From: Acidobacteriaceae bacterium | GTDB lineage: Bacteria > Acidobacteriota > Terriglobia > Terriglobales > Acidobacteriaceae | NCBI GenBank assembly: GCA_027449965.1 | Contig: DAIDKP010000016.1 | Location: forward strand, 1 to 64,000 | DNA: 64,000 bases | Direction of reading: 5' to 3' | Shown: positions 17,701-25,829 of the stretch, piece by piece | How positions within the stretch are numbered: position 1 is the stretch's first letter | Layout: each line of letters begins with the position of its first letter | Made by a program: the position numbers and the translations under genes | The notes under the pieces: model-generated | What the model was told of the DNA's origin: nothing | The model's input: the letters and a program-made list of their open reading frames with translations, nothing else | Databases searched by the model: none

Positions 17701-20157
17701 ATGCTCAGACTCTTCGGCTTCTCCCTTTTCGCAATGCTGCTTTCATCCTCCATGCCAGCACAATCTCCCGCTGCCGGGAGCACGAGCAATGCTCCCATAT
17801 CCGAGCACGCTCAATTTCAAGCCATCGATCGGATTGTCCAACAGGCTATCCAGGAGCATGCGATTCCCGGGGCTGTAGTGCTCATTGAACATCATCGACG
17901 GATCGTCTATCGCAAGGCCTTTGGCGATCGCTCGCTCGAATCGGGCACTGTCGAGCATCCTGCGACGGACCGTGAGGCGATGACCGTGGATACAATCTTC
18001 GATCTGGCGTCGTTGACCAAATGTGTCGCCACCACTACGGCAATGATGCAGCTGATGGAGGCGGGGCGTGTCAAGCTGAACGATCCAGTTGCGATGTACC
18101 TACCGGAATTTGCACAAAATGGAAAAAGCCAGATTACCGTTCGAGAACTGATGACACACTACTCGGGGCTGCCGCCTGATCTTGACCTGAGTCATGCATG
18201 GATGGGACGCGATGCCGCATGGACACGAGTGATGGCCAGTACCCCGATCCATCCACCGGGAAGCAGCTTTCTGTATAGCGACATCAACTTTGAAGCGCTT
18301 GGATTTTTGATAGAAGCAGTCACAGGACAGGGACTTGCAGAGTACGCGCAACAGCACATATTCATTCCGTTGGGCATGGCGCATACGCGCTTTCTGCCGC
18401 CCGCGACGTGGCGCAGCAGGATTGCGCCGACGCAGTGGGACACCGATACAGTCGCTGACGGACCCACCGTAGATGAAATGCTGCGGGGCATCGTGCACGA
18501 CCCCACCGCGCGACGAATGGGCGGCGTGGCGGGCCATGCTGGAGTATTTTCAACCGCCGATGATCTGGCGATCTTTGCTGATGATCTGATGCATACGCAT
18601 CGCATTCTGAGCGCATCCTCCGTGGCGAAGATGTCTACACCCCAGCAACCCGCCAATGCCGCCAGTCTGCGTGGTCTGGGATGGGATATCGACTCTCCGT
18701 TTGCCAGCAATCGCGGCGACTTTTTGCCCGTGGGGTCGTTTGGCCACACGGGCTTCACCGGCACCTCGCTCTGGATGGATCCGGTCACCGACACGACGAT
18801 CATTTTGTTGACCAGTGCAGTGCATCCGGACGGCCATCCGCAGCACGCTGGGACCTCGATCGTCTCGCTACGCACAAGGCTGGCGACGGCAGTGGTTCCT
18901 TTGCTCGACCTGACGGTGAGCGAGCAGCAGAAGCTGGCGTTGGCGCGCATCACCGGCTACAACGACACGCTGATGGCGGAGCGGCGCATTGCGGATCGTA
19001 ATGGTCACGTGAGAACAGGCATTGATGTACTCGAAGCGGATGGCTTCCGCGAATTGCATCCGAATCCGATGCATCCGGTGCGCGTCGGGCTGATTACCAA
19101 CCAGACAGCGCTCGACGAGCATGGGCATCGCTCGGTTGACGTGCTGGCGCAGGCTCCAGGGCTGAAATTGACGGCCATCTTCAGTCCGGAACATGGCTTT
19201 GCGGGAAGGCTTGACACTACAGCAATCAGCAACTCGACAGATGCGGCAACCGGAGTGCCGATCTACAGCGCGTATGGAGTAACGGATGCTGCGAGGCGGC
19301 CAACTACAAGCCAGCTGGATCGTGTGGACGTGCTGGTCTACGACATACAGGATGTCGGTGTTCGATACTACACTTTTGAGACGACGCTGGGCTATTTCCT
19401 TGAGGCTGCAGCGCAGGCACACAAGCCGATCCTAGTCCTCGACCGCCCAAATCCTCTGACCGGATCCATCGTGCAAGGCCCAATCTCAGACCCTGGCTCG
19501 GAGTCGTTTGTGAACTATACCTCCCTGCCGGTGCGTCACGGCATGACTGTGGGCGAGTTGGCGCGCTATGACAACGCGATTCGCAGAATTCACGCTGCTC
19601 TGACGGTTGTAGCCATGCAGGGATGGATGCGTGGAGACTGGTACGATGCAACCGGGTTGCTGTGGACGAATCCTTCGCCGAATCTGCGCTCGCTGCCGGA
19701 GGCCACGCTCTATCCGGGCATCGGGCTGATTGAAAGCTCCAATATCTCCGTGGGACGTGGCACGGATTCGCCGTTTGAAGTGCTTGGTGCTCCATGGATC
19801 GATCCACAAAAACTGGCAACAGCGCTGAACGCTCGTGCTATCCCTGGGATTCGCTTTCTGCCTCTCCGCTTTACGCCGACCGAAGCGACGTACAAAGGAG
19901 AACTCTGCGGCGGCATACAGATGATCGTCACGGATCGTGCCAGTCTGGATGCACCCGAGCTTGGCATGGAGATCGCAGCCATGCTCTATCGACTTTATCC
20001 GCAGCAATACAAGCTGGCTTCCGTAGATACTCTTTTGCGCTCGCACACTACGCTGCAGGAGCTTGAGGCTGGGGAGGATCCGCGTCGCATTGCTGAAGAC
20101 TGGCAGGACGAAGACGCAAATTTCCTGGAGCAAAGAACCCCTTATTTGCTCTATTGA
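17701..20157 (+). CDS. fusion of a serine-hydrolase (beta-lactamase-like) domain and a NamZ/DUF1343 exo-muramidase domain
   Basis: An 818-residue secreted protein with a signal peptide at residues 1-20. Residues ~35-405 form a class C beta-lactamase-type serine hydrolase: SLTK (Ser104, Lys107), the YSD of the second motif (192-194) and HTG as the KTG equivalent (349-351). Residues ~435-818 form a DUF1343 domain (RVGLITNQTALDEHG, IFSPEHGFAG, VYDIQDVGVRYYTF). This is the family of Bacillus subtilis NamZ (YbbC, GH171), an exo-beta-N-acetylmuramidase. In B. subtilis the neighbouring AmiE is a serine-hydrolase-type MurNAc-L-Ala amidase, so this fusion could combine peptide removal and MurNAc release. 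The ATG at 17701 is preferred; the frame is open to 17515. Confidence 0.85.
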   Translation: MLRLFGFSLFAMLLSSSMPAQSPAAGSTSNAPISEHAQFQAIDRIVQQAIQEHAIPGAVVLIEHHRRIVYRKAFGDRSLESGTVEHPATDREAMTVDTIFDLASLTKCVATTTAMMQLMEAGRVKLNDPVAMYLPEFAQNGKSQITVRELMTHYSGLPPDLDLSHAWMGRDAAWTRVMASTPIHPPGSSFLYSDINFEALGFLIEAVTGQGLAEYAQQHIFIPLGMAHTRFLPPATWRSRIAPTQWDTDTVADGPTVDEMLRGIVHDPTARRMGGVAGHAGVFSTADDLAIFADDLMHTHRILSASSVAKMSTPQQPANAASLRGLGWDIDSPFASNRGDFLPVGSFGHTGFTGTSLWMDPVTDTTIILLTSAVHPDGHPQHAGTSIVSLRTRLATAVVPLLDLTVSEQQKLALARITGYNDTLMAERRIADRNGHVRTGIDVLEADGFRELHPNPMHPVRVGLITNQTALDEHGHRSVDVLAQAPGLKLTAIFSPEHGFAGRLDTTAISNSTDAATGVPIYSAYGVTDAARRPTTSQLDRVDVLVYDIQDVGVRYYTFETTLGYFLEAAAQAHKPILVLDRPNPLTGSIVQGPISDPGSESFVNYTSLPVRHGMTVGELARYDNAIRRIHAALTVVAMQGWMRGDWYDATGLLWTNPSPNLRSLPEATLYPGIGLIESSNISVGRGTDSPFEVLGAPWIDPQKLATALNARAIPGIRFLPLRFTPTEATYKGELCGGIQMIVTDRASLDAPELGMEIAAMLYRLYPQQYKLASVDTLLRSHTTLQELEAGEDPRRIAEDWQDEDANFLEQRTPYLLY

Positions 20158-20178
20158 CGGCATCTTCCGAGTGGAAAG

Positions 20179-20230
20179 GCGACAAACAAAAATGCCCTCG
20201 AAGATTGTTCTCGTGGAACGACCTTCGAGG
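20179..20230 (-). terminator. intrinsic terminator of the bactofilin gene
   Basis: A stem-loop at 20196-20230 has outer arms CCTCGAAG/CTTCGAGG and an inner GTTC/GAAC pairing. On the minus strand it is followed by GGCATTTTTGTTTG, a T-rich tract. It lies 39 bases after the bactofilin stop, between two convergent genes. Confidence 0.75.
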
Positions 20231-20268
20231 ACTGGTGTTTCCTCCCCCATAGTGAATCCAGTGACGAA

Positions 20269-20766
20269 TTATGCCGATTCTGCAGTTGGAGCCGCAGTGG
20301 ACGCAGCAGCAGCCGCTTTGACCTCAGGTTTGCGGATGTCGATGCCGCCCTTGAAAAAAGCGCCGTCTTCAATACTGATGCGAGCCGCGGAAACATCTCC
20401 GGTGAGCGCGCCTTCGCTGCGAATATCGACTCGGTCGGTGGCGACTACGTTGCCACGAATCTTGCCCAGAACGACGATCTCACGCGCTGAGATGCTGGCA
20501 GCTACTTGTCCGTTGCGACCTACGGTCACGCGGTTTCCTGGCAAGTTGATTGCACCTTCCACTTTGCCGTCGATAAACAGGGATTCCGAACCGGTGATCT
20601 CGCCCTTGACCATCAGACCTTTACCAATTGTGGCCTGATCGCCGCTGGCGGCAGGTGCAGGGGCTGATGGGCGTGCAACTGGCGGCTCAAAGGCTGGCGG
20701 TGCGGGACGAACAGGTTCCGGCGCAGGAGGAATGGGCGAATTGCTGGACTGACTCGGTTTCCACAT
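20269..20766 (-). CDS. bactofilin (polymer-forming cytoskeletal protein)
   Basis: A 165-residue bactofilin. It has a Pro/Ala-rich disordered N-terminus (1-40), a DUF583 beta-helical core (about 42-140, with repeated IDGKVEG, VTVGRNGQVAA, VVLGKIRGNV and DIRSEGALTGDV turns) and an Ala-rich tail. Bactofilins polymerise without nucleotide and organise peptidoglycan enzymes or polar structures. The ATG at 20766 is preceded by GGGAG at nine bases; an upstream frame extends to 20928 without similarity. It converges on the muropeptide fusion gene, so a link with wall remodelling is possible but unproven. No M23 peptidase gene, a frequent partner, is adjacent. Confidence 0.9.
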   Translation of the reverse strand: MWKPSQSSNSPIPPAPEPVRPAPPAFEPPVARPSAPAPAASGDQATIGKGLMVKGEITGSESLFIDGKVEGAINLPGNRVTVGRNGQVAASISAREIVVLGKIRGNVVATDRVDIRSEGALTGDVSAARISIEDGAFFKGGIDIRKPEVKAAAAASTAAPTAESA

Positions 20767-21172
20767 AATGAAAGACTCCCTGAAATGATCGTTCTGCATC
20801 GATGCCGCGAAGCTTAAAATCCGCAGCGCCTTCTTCTGCATTGTAATCCGCAAAGCAGCACTGACAGCGCGAAGGGTTGTTTCGTTTGGTGGGAATTGTT
20901 CCCGATCGGGAATGAGGACGACTCCCAAACATGATGTGTGTGGAACAGGTTACGAGCAAGTACATTTTCCCGATCAAAGCATTTTTTGTGTGAACGAAGC
21001 ACGAATGGGGATCCGCATTGGGCAACCGCCGCGCCGAGTTGCCAATGCGAAGGCATATCACAACTGCTTAGCATGATCGCCGCTTTACGCTACGCGCATG
21101 AACAAAAGACACCGCAGGCCCGTGCGAGTAAACTAACGGGGAAGAGGTGCGATCCGGCACCGGGAGCAGAGT
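20767..21172. other. divergent intergenic region between bactofilin and trpB
   Basis: About 400 bases with no supported gene. It should hold the promoters for the bactofilin gene (minus) and the trpB operon (plus). I found no convincing promoter pair, no trp leader peptide with tandem Trp codons and no recognisable riboswitch. A GGGAG lies six bases before the trpB ATG. Confidence 0.4.
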
Positions 21173-22426
21173 ATGGCAAGCACAGCAGTTCCCCCACTGA
21201 AAGAAAAACCGAAACCAGGGCCGCCCCACGCGGCAGGACGATTTGGCGAGTATGGCGGCCGTTATGTGCCAGAGACACTGATGGCTGCGCTGAACGAACT
21301 GGAGCAAGCCTATGCCGCCGCCAGCGCTGATCCGGTTTTCCGGGCAGAGTTGGACGATCTGCTGCACAACTTTGCCGGTCGCCCCACGCCACTATATTTT
21401 GCTTCACGACTGACCGAGCAACTGGGCGGAGCCAAGATTTATCTGAAGCGCGAAGACCTGCTGCACACAGGCGCACACAAGATCAACAATGCTCTTGGTC
21501 AGGGACTGCTTGCGCGGCGCATGGGCAAGCGCCGCATCATCGCCGAAACCGGAGCCGGACAGCACGGCGTCGCCACCGCCACCGTCTGCGCCCTGCTCGG
21601 CATGGACTGCATCGTCTACATGGGCGAGGACGACATCCGCCGTCAGGAGTTGAACGTCCTGCGCATGCGCCTGCTCGGCGCCGAGGTTCGTCCCGTCACC
21701 TCCGGCTCGCGCACGCTCAAGGACGCCGTCAACGAAGCCCTGCGCGACTGGGTCACCAACGTCCGCGACACCTACTACATCCTTGGCTCCGCGCTCGGCC
21801 CTCACCCTTACCCCACCATGGTCCGCGACTTCCACCGCGTCATCGGCATTGAGTTGCGCCAGCAGATGCTGGAGCGCGAAGGTCGCCTGCCGGATGCCAT
21901 CCTGGCCTGTGTTGGCGGCGGCTCCAACGCCATCGGAGCTTTCCACGCCTTCCTCGACGATCCCGCCGTCCGTCTCATCGGCGTGGAAGCCGGTGGCCGG
22001 GGCAAATCGCTGGGCGACCACGCCGCGCGCTTCGAGGGCGGCGTTCCCGGAGTTTTGCAGGGAACCTACTCCTATGTCCTGCAGGATGAAGATGGACAGG
22101 TTGCGTTGACCCACTCGGTTTCTGCCGGGCTGGATTATGCAACGGTCGGCCCGGAACACGCGGCTTTACATGACAATGGAAGAGCCAGCTATGTTTCGGC
22201 GGACGATGCTCATGTTCTGGAAGCGGTTGTACGCCTGTCGCAGGCGGAGGGTATTTTACCCGCGCTGGAGAGCGCTCATGCCGTGGCGGAGTGTCTGCGG
22301 ATTGCGCCGCAGATGCCTCGTCATGCCATACTGGTAGTCAACCTCTCTGGTCGTGGCGATAAAGATATGGGTATTCTGGCCCGAGAGTTAAAGATCGCAG
22401 GAGCAGAGCCGCTGAGCGGACGATAG
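21173..22426 (+). CDS. trpB: tryptophan synthase beta chain
   Basis: A 417-residue PLP enzyme condensing indole with serine to make tryptophan. The PLP lysine is Lys103 in [22 protein letters not shown] near the N-terminus and the Gly-rich phosphate loop GGGSNAIG are present. It is the classical TrpB1 type that pairs with TrpA encoded next. The ATG has a GGGAG six bases upstream. The N-terminus carries about 20 extra Pro/Lys-rich residues. Codon use changes inside the gene: from about 21540 to 22050 almost every codon ends in C or G, while both ends are mixed. First gene of the aromatic amino acid operon. Confidence 0.97.
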   Translation: MASTAVPPLKEKPKPGPPHAAGRFGEYGGRYVPETLMAALNELEQAYAAASADPVFRAELDDLLHNFAGRPTPLYFASRLTEQLGGAKIYLKREDLLHTGAHKINNALGQGLLARRMGKRRIIAETGAGQHGVATATVCALLGMDCIVYMGEDDIRRQELNVLRMRLLGAEVRPVTSGSRTLKDAVNEALRDWVTNVRDTYYILGSALGPHPYPTMVRDFHRVIGIELRQQMLEREGRLPDAILACVGGGSNAIGAFHAFLDDPAVRLIGVEAGGRGKSLGDHAARFEGGVPGVLQGTYSYVLQDEDGQVALTHSVSAGLDYATVGPEHAALHDNGRASYVSADDAHVLEAVVRLSQAEGILPALESAHAVAECLRIAPQMPRHAILVVNLSGRGDKDMGILARELKIAGAEPLSGR

Positions 22427-22452
22427 TCCATCATCCAGCGCCGTTGAATGTC

Positions 22453-23298
22453 ATGCCGATACGCTTTCCACAGCATCCAGGTCTGGTGGTCTATCTCACC
22501 GCAGGCGACAACGGACTCTACGCCGACGCAGCGCAGATACGTCCTGGCGACCTTGCAGTAACACGCGAAATCGCTTTGGCCGCCATCGATGCCGGAGCCG
22601 ATGTGATTGAGCTGGGCGTGCCGTTCAGCGATCCCATGGCCGACGGCCCGGTGATCCAGCGGGCCAGCGAGCGGGCACTGAGAGCGGGAACGCGGCTCCA
22701 GCATGTGCTGAATCTGGCAGCAGAGTTGCGCGCGGCGCGTCCTGCGGCCGGGATCATTCTCTTCTCTTACTTAAACCCAATCCTGCGCTACGGGATGAGT
22801 CGATTTGCCGATGCCGCGGCAGAATCCGGTGCTGATGGAGTTCTGCTTACGGATATGATCGTCGAAGAAGCAGGTGACTATCTGGCGGAGATGCGCCGCA
22901 CAGGATTGAATCCTGTATTTCTGGCCGCACCCACCAGTCCCGATGCTCGCTTGCAGGCAATTGCCGAGCATTCAGCAGGATTTATTTATGCGATTTCACG
23001 CACGGGCATCACAGGAAAGCAGCAGCAATTAGCCGCCGACGCCGCAGCGCTGGTAGAACGCATTCGGCGATGGACCCAGCTGCCAATCGCCGTTGGGTTC
23101 GGCATCTCAAACGCGGATCATGTGGCTCAGGTTGGCCAGTTTGCAGATGCGGCGGTAATTGGCAGCGCAATTGTGGAGTTGATCGAACGCTCCACCCCGG
23201 CCACAGCGCCCGGCGAAGTTTCTCGATTTATCAAGGGTCTGCGGCAGCCCTCTGGCGCAGGCCCTGGGATGCAACGGGAGCAGTCTGCCCGGCGCTGA
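22453..23298 (+). CDS. trpA: tryptophan synthase alpha chain
   Basis: A 281-residue TIM-barrel enzyme that splits indole-3-glycerol phosphate to indole, which is channelled to TrpB. The catalytic Glu and Asp are in the conserved IELGVPFSDPMADGP block. GVLLTDMIVEEA and the phosphate-binding GFGISNADHV segment also match. The ATG at 22453 is chosen; an in-frame TTG nine bases upstream is possible and neither has a strong ribosome site. It follows trpB by 26 bases. The last ~20 residues are rich in Pro, Gly and Arg. Genes for the earlier tryptophan steps are not in the window. Confidence 0.96.
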   Translation: MPIRFPQHPGLVVYLTAGDNGLYADAAQIRPGDLAVTREIALAAIDAGADVIELGVPFSDPMADGPVIQRASERALRAGTRLQHVLNLAAELRAARPAAGIILFSYLNPILRYGMSRFADAAAESGADGVLLTDMIVEEAGDYLAEMRRTGLNPVFLAAPTSPDARLQAIAEHSAGFIYAISRTGITGKQQQLAADAAALVERIRRWTQLPIAVGFGISNADHVAQVGQFADAAVIGSAIVELIERSTPATAPGEVSRFIKGLRQPSGAGPGMQREQSARR

Positions 23299-23440
23299 CG
23301 AACCCTTGACCTGTGGCATGCAGCAGGTTCTGCGATGCCGCTATCTCTGGCCGATCCATTCTCTGCTGTTCTGGATTCGGAAATCTTCCGAACCTGAGCG
23401 GGTAGGATTACAGAAACGCAACCCATACACGAGGTAGACG

Positions 23441-23782
23441 ATGACGTTGGAAGAACTGCGACAACAGATCGATGACCTGGACCGCCAGTTGGTGGAACTG
23501 CTCAATCGCCGCGCAGAAACAGCGCTGGATGCAGGACGGCTCAAGGTAGCTACATCACTTCCCATCTATGAGCCGACGCGCGAGAAGAAGATTTACGAGA
23601 ATATTCGCGCAGCCAATCATGGTCCTTTGCCCGACATCGAGTTGACGCATATCTATGAGCGCATTATCGACGTGATGCGGACCCTACAGAAGAATGAATT
23701 GGCCAACAAGAGAAACGCTCAGACGAATGGTCCGAGCCACGATGGAGGCGCACAGTCGCCCGAGACGGGGAAGAACAAATGA
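23441..23782 (+). CDS. aroQ: chorismate mutase, AroQ type
   Basis: A 113-residue helical chorismate mutase converting chorismate to prephenate. The N-terminal helix MTLEELRQQIDDLDRQLVELLNRRAE carries the active-site Arg, and REKKIYENI and the C-terminal ERIIDVMRTLQ helix match the family. A GAGG six bases upstream supports the ATG. The last ~25 residues are a polar Asn/Gly/Lys tail. The stop overlaps the aroF start by four bases, so mutase and DAHP synthase are translationally coupled. In Bacillus and Porphyromonas the two activities are fused or form complexes, and a physical complex is plausible here too. Confidence 0.95.
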   Translation: MTLEELRQQIDDLDRQLVELLNRRAETALDAGRLKVATSLPIYEPTREKKIYENIRAANHGPLPDIELTHIYERIIDVMRTLQKNELANKRNAQTNGPSHDGGAQSPETGKNK

Positions 23783-24795
23783 TCGTAGCAATGCAGGAAC
23801 ATGCAACAGAAGAGCAAATCGACAATGTTATCGACAAAATGGTGAATAGCGGCGTGAATGTGCACCGCACCACAGGAACGACGCAGACGATTCTGGCTGG
23901 CGTGGGCCCAACGGCAAATCTCGATATCGAAGAGTTCAAGCTGCTGCCCGGCGTTTTGTATGTCCACCGCATCAGCTCGCCCTACAAGCTGGCGGGGCGC
24001 GGTTTTCGACCGGAAGGTACGATCGTCACCTTTCGCAACGGAGTCCAGGTTGGTGGCGAACAGGTTGCCATCATGGCCGGTCCCTGCTCGATTGAAACGC
24101 CGGAGCAGATTCACGAAGTTGCCCGCCAGGTGAAGCAAGCCGGTGCCAGCTTTTTGCGTGGCGGAGCCTTCAAGCCGCGCAGCTCGCCCTATGCCTTTCA
24201 GGGCCTTGGCATCGATGGCCTGAAGTTGATGCGCGAGGCCGCTGATGAACAGGGGCTGCTTGCCATCAGCGAGGTGATGGAAATCTCGCAGATTGAGCCG
24301 ATGCTGCCCTATGTCGATTGTTTCCAGGTTGGCGCACGCAACATGCAGAACTTCAATCTGCTGCGCGAACTGGGCAAGGTGCGCAAGCCGGTGATGCTGA
24401 AGCGCGGCATTGCGGCAACGATCGAGGAGCTGCTGCTGGCCAGCGAATACATCCTCGCTGGTGGCAACTACGATGTCATCCTTTGCGAGCGCGGGATTCG
24501 CACCTACGAAACCTATACGCGCAACACGATGGATGTTTCGGCCATTCCGGTCATCAAGAAGCTCTCCCATCTGCCCATCATCGGCGACCCGTCGCACGGC
24601 ACTGGACGACGCGATATGGTGCCGCCGATGGCGCGTGCTTCGGTGGCTGCCGGAGCCGATGGCATTATTGTCGAGGTGCATCCGAACCCCGACAAAGCCG
24701 TCTCCGATGGCGCTCAGACCATGTTCCCGGAGGCCTTCACGGAACTGGTCGGCCAGCTTCGCCTGATTGCTGCCGCCGTGGGGCGCAGCCTGTAA
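23779..24795 (+). CDS. aroF: 3-deoxy-7-phosphoheptulonate (DAHP) synthase, type I beta
   Basis: A 338-residue enzyme condensing phosphoenolpyruvate and erythrose 4-phosphate, the first shikimate step. The N-terminal ~75 residues form a ferredoxin-like regulatory domain (IVAMQEHATEEQIDNVIDKMVNSGVNVHRTTG). The barrel follows, with IMAGPCSIE (metal-binding Cys), LRGGAFKPRSSPY, LKRGIAATIEE and DPSHGTGRRD. The ATG overlaps aroQ by four bases, and tyrA begins directly after the stop. The ferredoxin-like domain is the usual site for feedback inhibition by Tyr, Phe or prephenate in this class; the effector cannot be read here. Confidence 0.96.
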   Translation: MIVAMQEHATEEQIDNVIDKMVNSGVNVHRTTGTTQTILAGVGPTANLDIEEFKLLPGVLYVHRISSPYKLAGRGFRPEGTIVTFRNGVQVGGEQVAIMAGPCSIETPEQIHEVARQVKQAGASFLRGGAFKPRSSPYAFQGLGIDGLKLMREAADEQGLLAISEVMEISQIEPMLPYVDCFQVGARNMQNFNLLRELGKVRKPVMLKRGIAATIEELLLASEYILAGGNYDVILCERGIRTYETYTRNTMDVSAIPVIKKLSHLPIIGDPSHGTGRRDMVPPMARASVAAGADGIIVEVHPNPDKAVSDGAQTMFPEAFTELVGQLRLIAAAVGRSL

Positions 24796-25671
24796 ATGGA
24801 GGCTCGACTCGAGCGCGTCCTGATCGTGGGCACCGGTCTTCTCGGTGCCTCCGCAGGACTGGCGCTGCGAGCCGCTGGCTTCCCGGGACAGATCGCCGGT
24901 TGGGACAAGGATGCCGGGCAGCTTCAATCTGCTCTGGAGCGCGGCGCAGTCCACGAGGCTGCGTCTGGCATGGAAGATGCCCTCCAACGCGCACGCGCGT
25001 CGAACCTCATCCTGCTCAGCGGCCCCGTGTACGCGATTCTTGACTGGATGCAGATGCTTGCACCTCTGCTTCAGCCTCACCAGCTTGTCACGGATGTGGG
25101 TAGCACGAAAGCGCAGATCACCGCCTCTGCAGAGCGCCTCTTCACGGGCTCGGATCGAGCTGGTTTTCTGCCTGGCCATCCCATGGCCGGCAAGGAGATC
25201 CGTGGCGCCGAAGCTGCTGAGGCGACGCTCTTCCGTGACGCTGCCTGGATATTTACCCCCACTGAGGACTTCATCCGATCAACGTCTGCGCACAGCATTG
25301 CCAACCTCTGGCGCGAATGGGTCACGCGCATCGGGGCTGTTCCCTTGGAGATGAACGCTGGCGAGCACGACAAGCTCCTTGCATGGACCAGCCATCTCCC
25401 GCAATTTGTGGCCACCGCACTGGCGGCTGAGTTGCAGGTGCAACTCGGTGACGACGCAGCGCGCACCCGGATTGGCGGACGCGCTTTGCGCGAGATGACC
25501 CGGCTTGGCGCCAGCCCCTTCAGCATGTGGCGCGACATCGCCTCCACCAATGCCGAAGCCATCGCCGCTGCGCTTCTGGCTCTGGAGCAGCGCCTGGCTC
25601 ACCTGCGTGAAAACCTGCGCACTCCGGAGTTACGCGAAGAGTTTGAGCGTGCCAATCGTTTCCATCCGTAG
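24796..25671 (+). CDS. tyrA: prephenate dehydrogenase
   Basis: A 291-residue enzyme oxidising prephenate to 4-hydroxyphenylpyruvate on the way to tyrosine. The Rossmann motif is VLIVGTGLLGAS with an acidic residue at the end of the second strand (IAGWDKD), suggesting NAD preference. VTDVGSTKAQI and FLPGHPMAGKEIRGAEAA include the catalytic His and prephenate-binding residues. No ACT domain follows. The ATG abuts the aroF stop codon, giving the order aroQ-aroF-tyrA after trpBA. Confidence 0.95.
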   Translation: MEARLERVLIVGTGLLGASAGLALRAAGFPGQIAGWDKDAGQLQSALERGAVHEAASGMEDALQRARASNLILLSGPVYAILDWMQMLAPLLQPHQLVTDVGSTKAQITASAERLFTGSDRAGFLPGHPMAGKEIRGAEAAEATLFRDAAWIFTPTEDFIRSTSAHSIANLWREWVTRIGAVPLEMNAGEHDKLLAWTSHLPQFVATALAAELQVQLGDDAARTRIGGRALREMTRLGASPFSMWRDIASTNAEAIAAALLALEQRLAHLRENLRTPELREEFERANRFHP

Positions 25672-25829
25672 CGCTCGTTTCCGTGCTTTGCAATTCATTG
25701 GGATGATTTTTCGTTCGGTGCACAGCAGTTTGCACTCCTGAAGCCTCCGCCAAACATCGGAAGTTGCTCCGGTGATACCCTTGAAGATGAAAGTTTTCCC
25801 TGATTTCAGACCAGGGAACGGGAGAGAAA
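25672..25829 (+). promoter_or_regulatory. ahcY leader with a hairpin next to the ribosome site
   Basis: A 158-base gap before ahcY. A clear stem-loop at 25796-25818 (TTCCCTG/CAGGGAA, nine-base loop) lies directly before the GGGAGAG ribosome site at about 25820. A shorter CGGA/TCCG stem occurs near 25758-25772. I could not match it to the SAH or SAM riboswitch consensus from memory, so no ligand is proposed. Confidence 0.35.

Noticed and set aside
15500..20000. Beta-lactamase resistance gene reading of the 17701-20157 protein
   Set aside because: The serine hydrolase domain is of the broad beta-lactamase fold, but fusion to DUF1343 and proximity to nagZ point to peptidoglycan turnover rather than antibiotic resistance.
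23719..25179. A 486-codon minus-strand frame across aroF and tyrA
   Set aside because: Antisense to two conserved enzymes, no recognisable motif.
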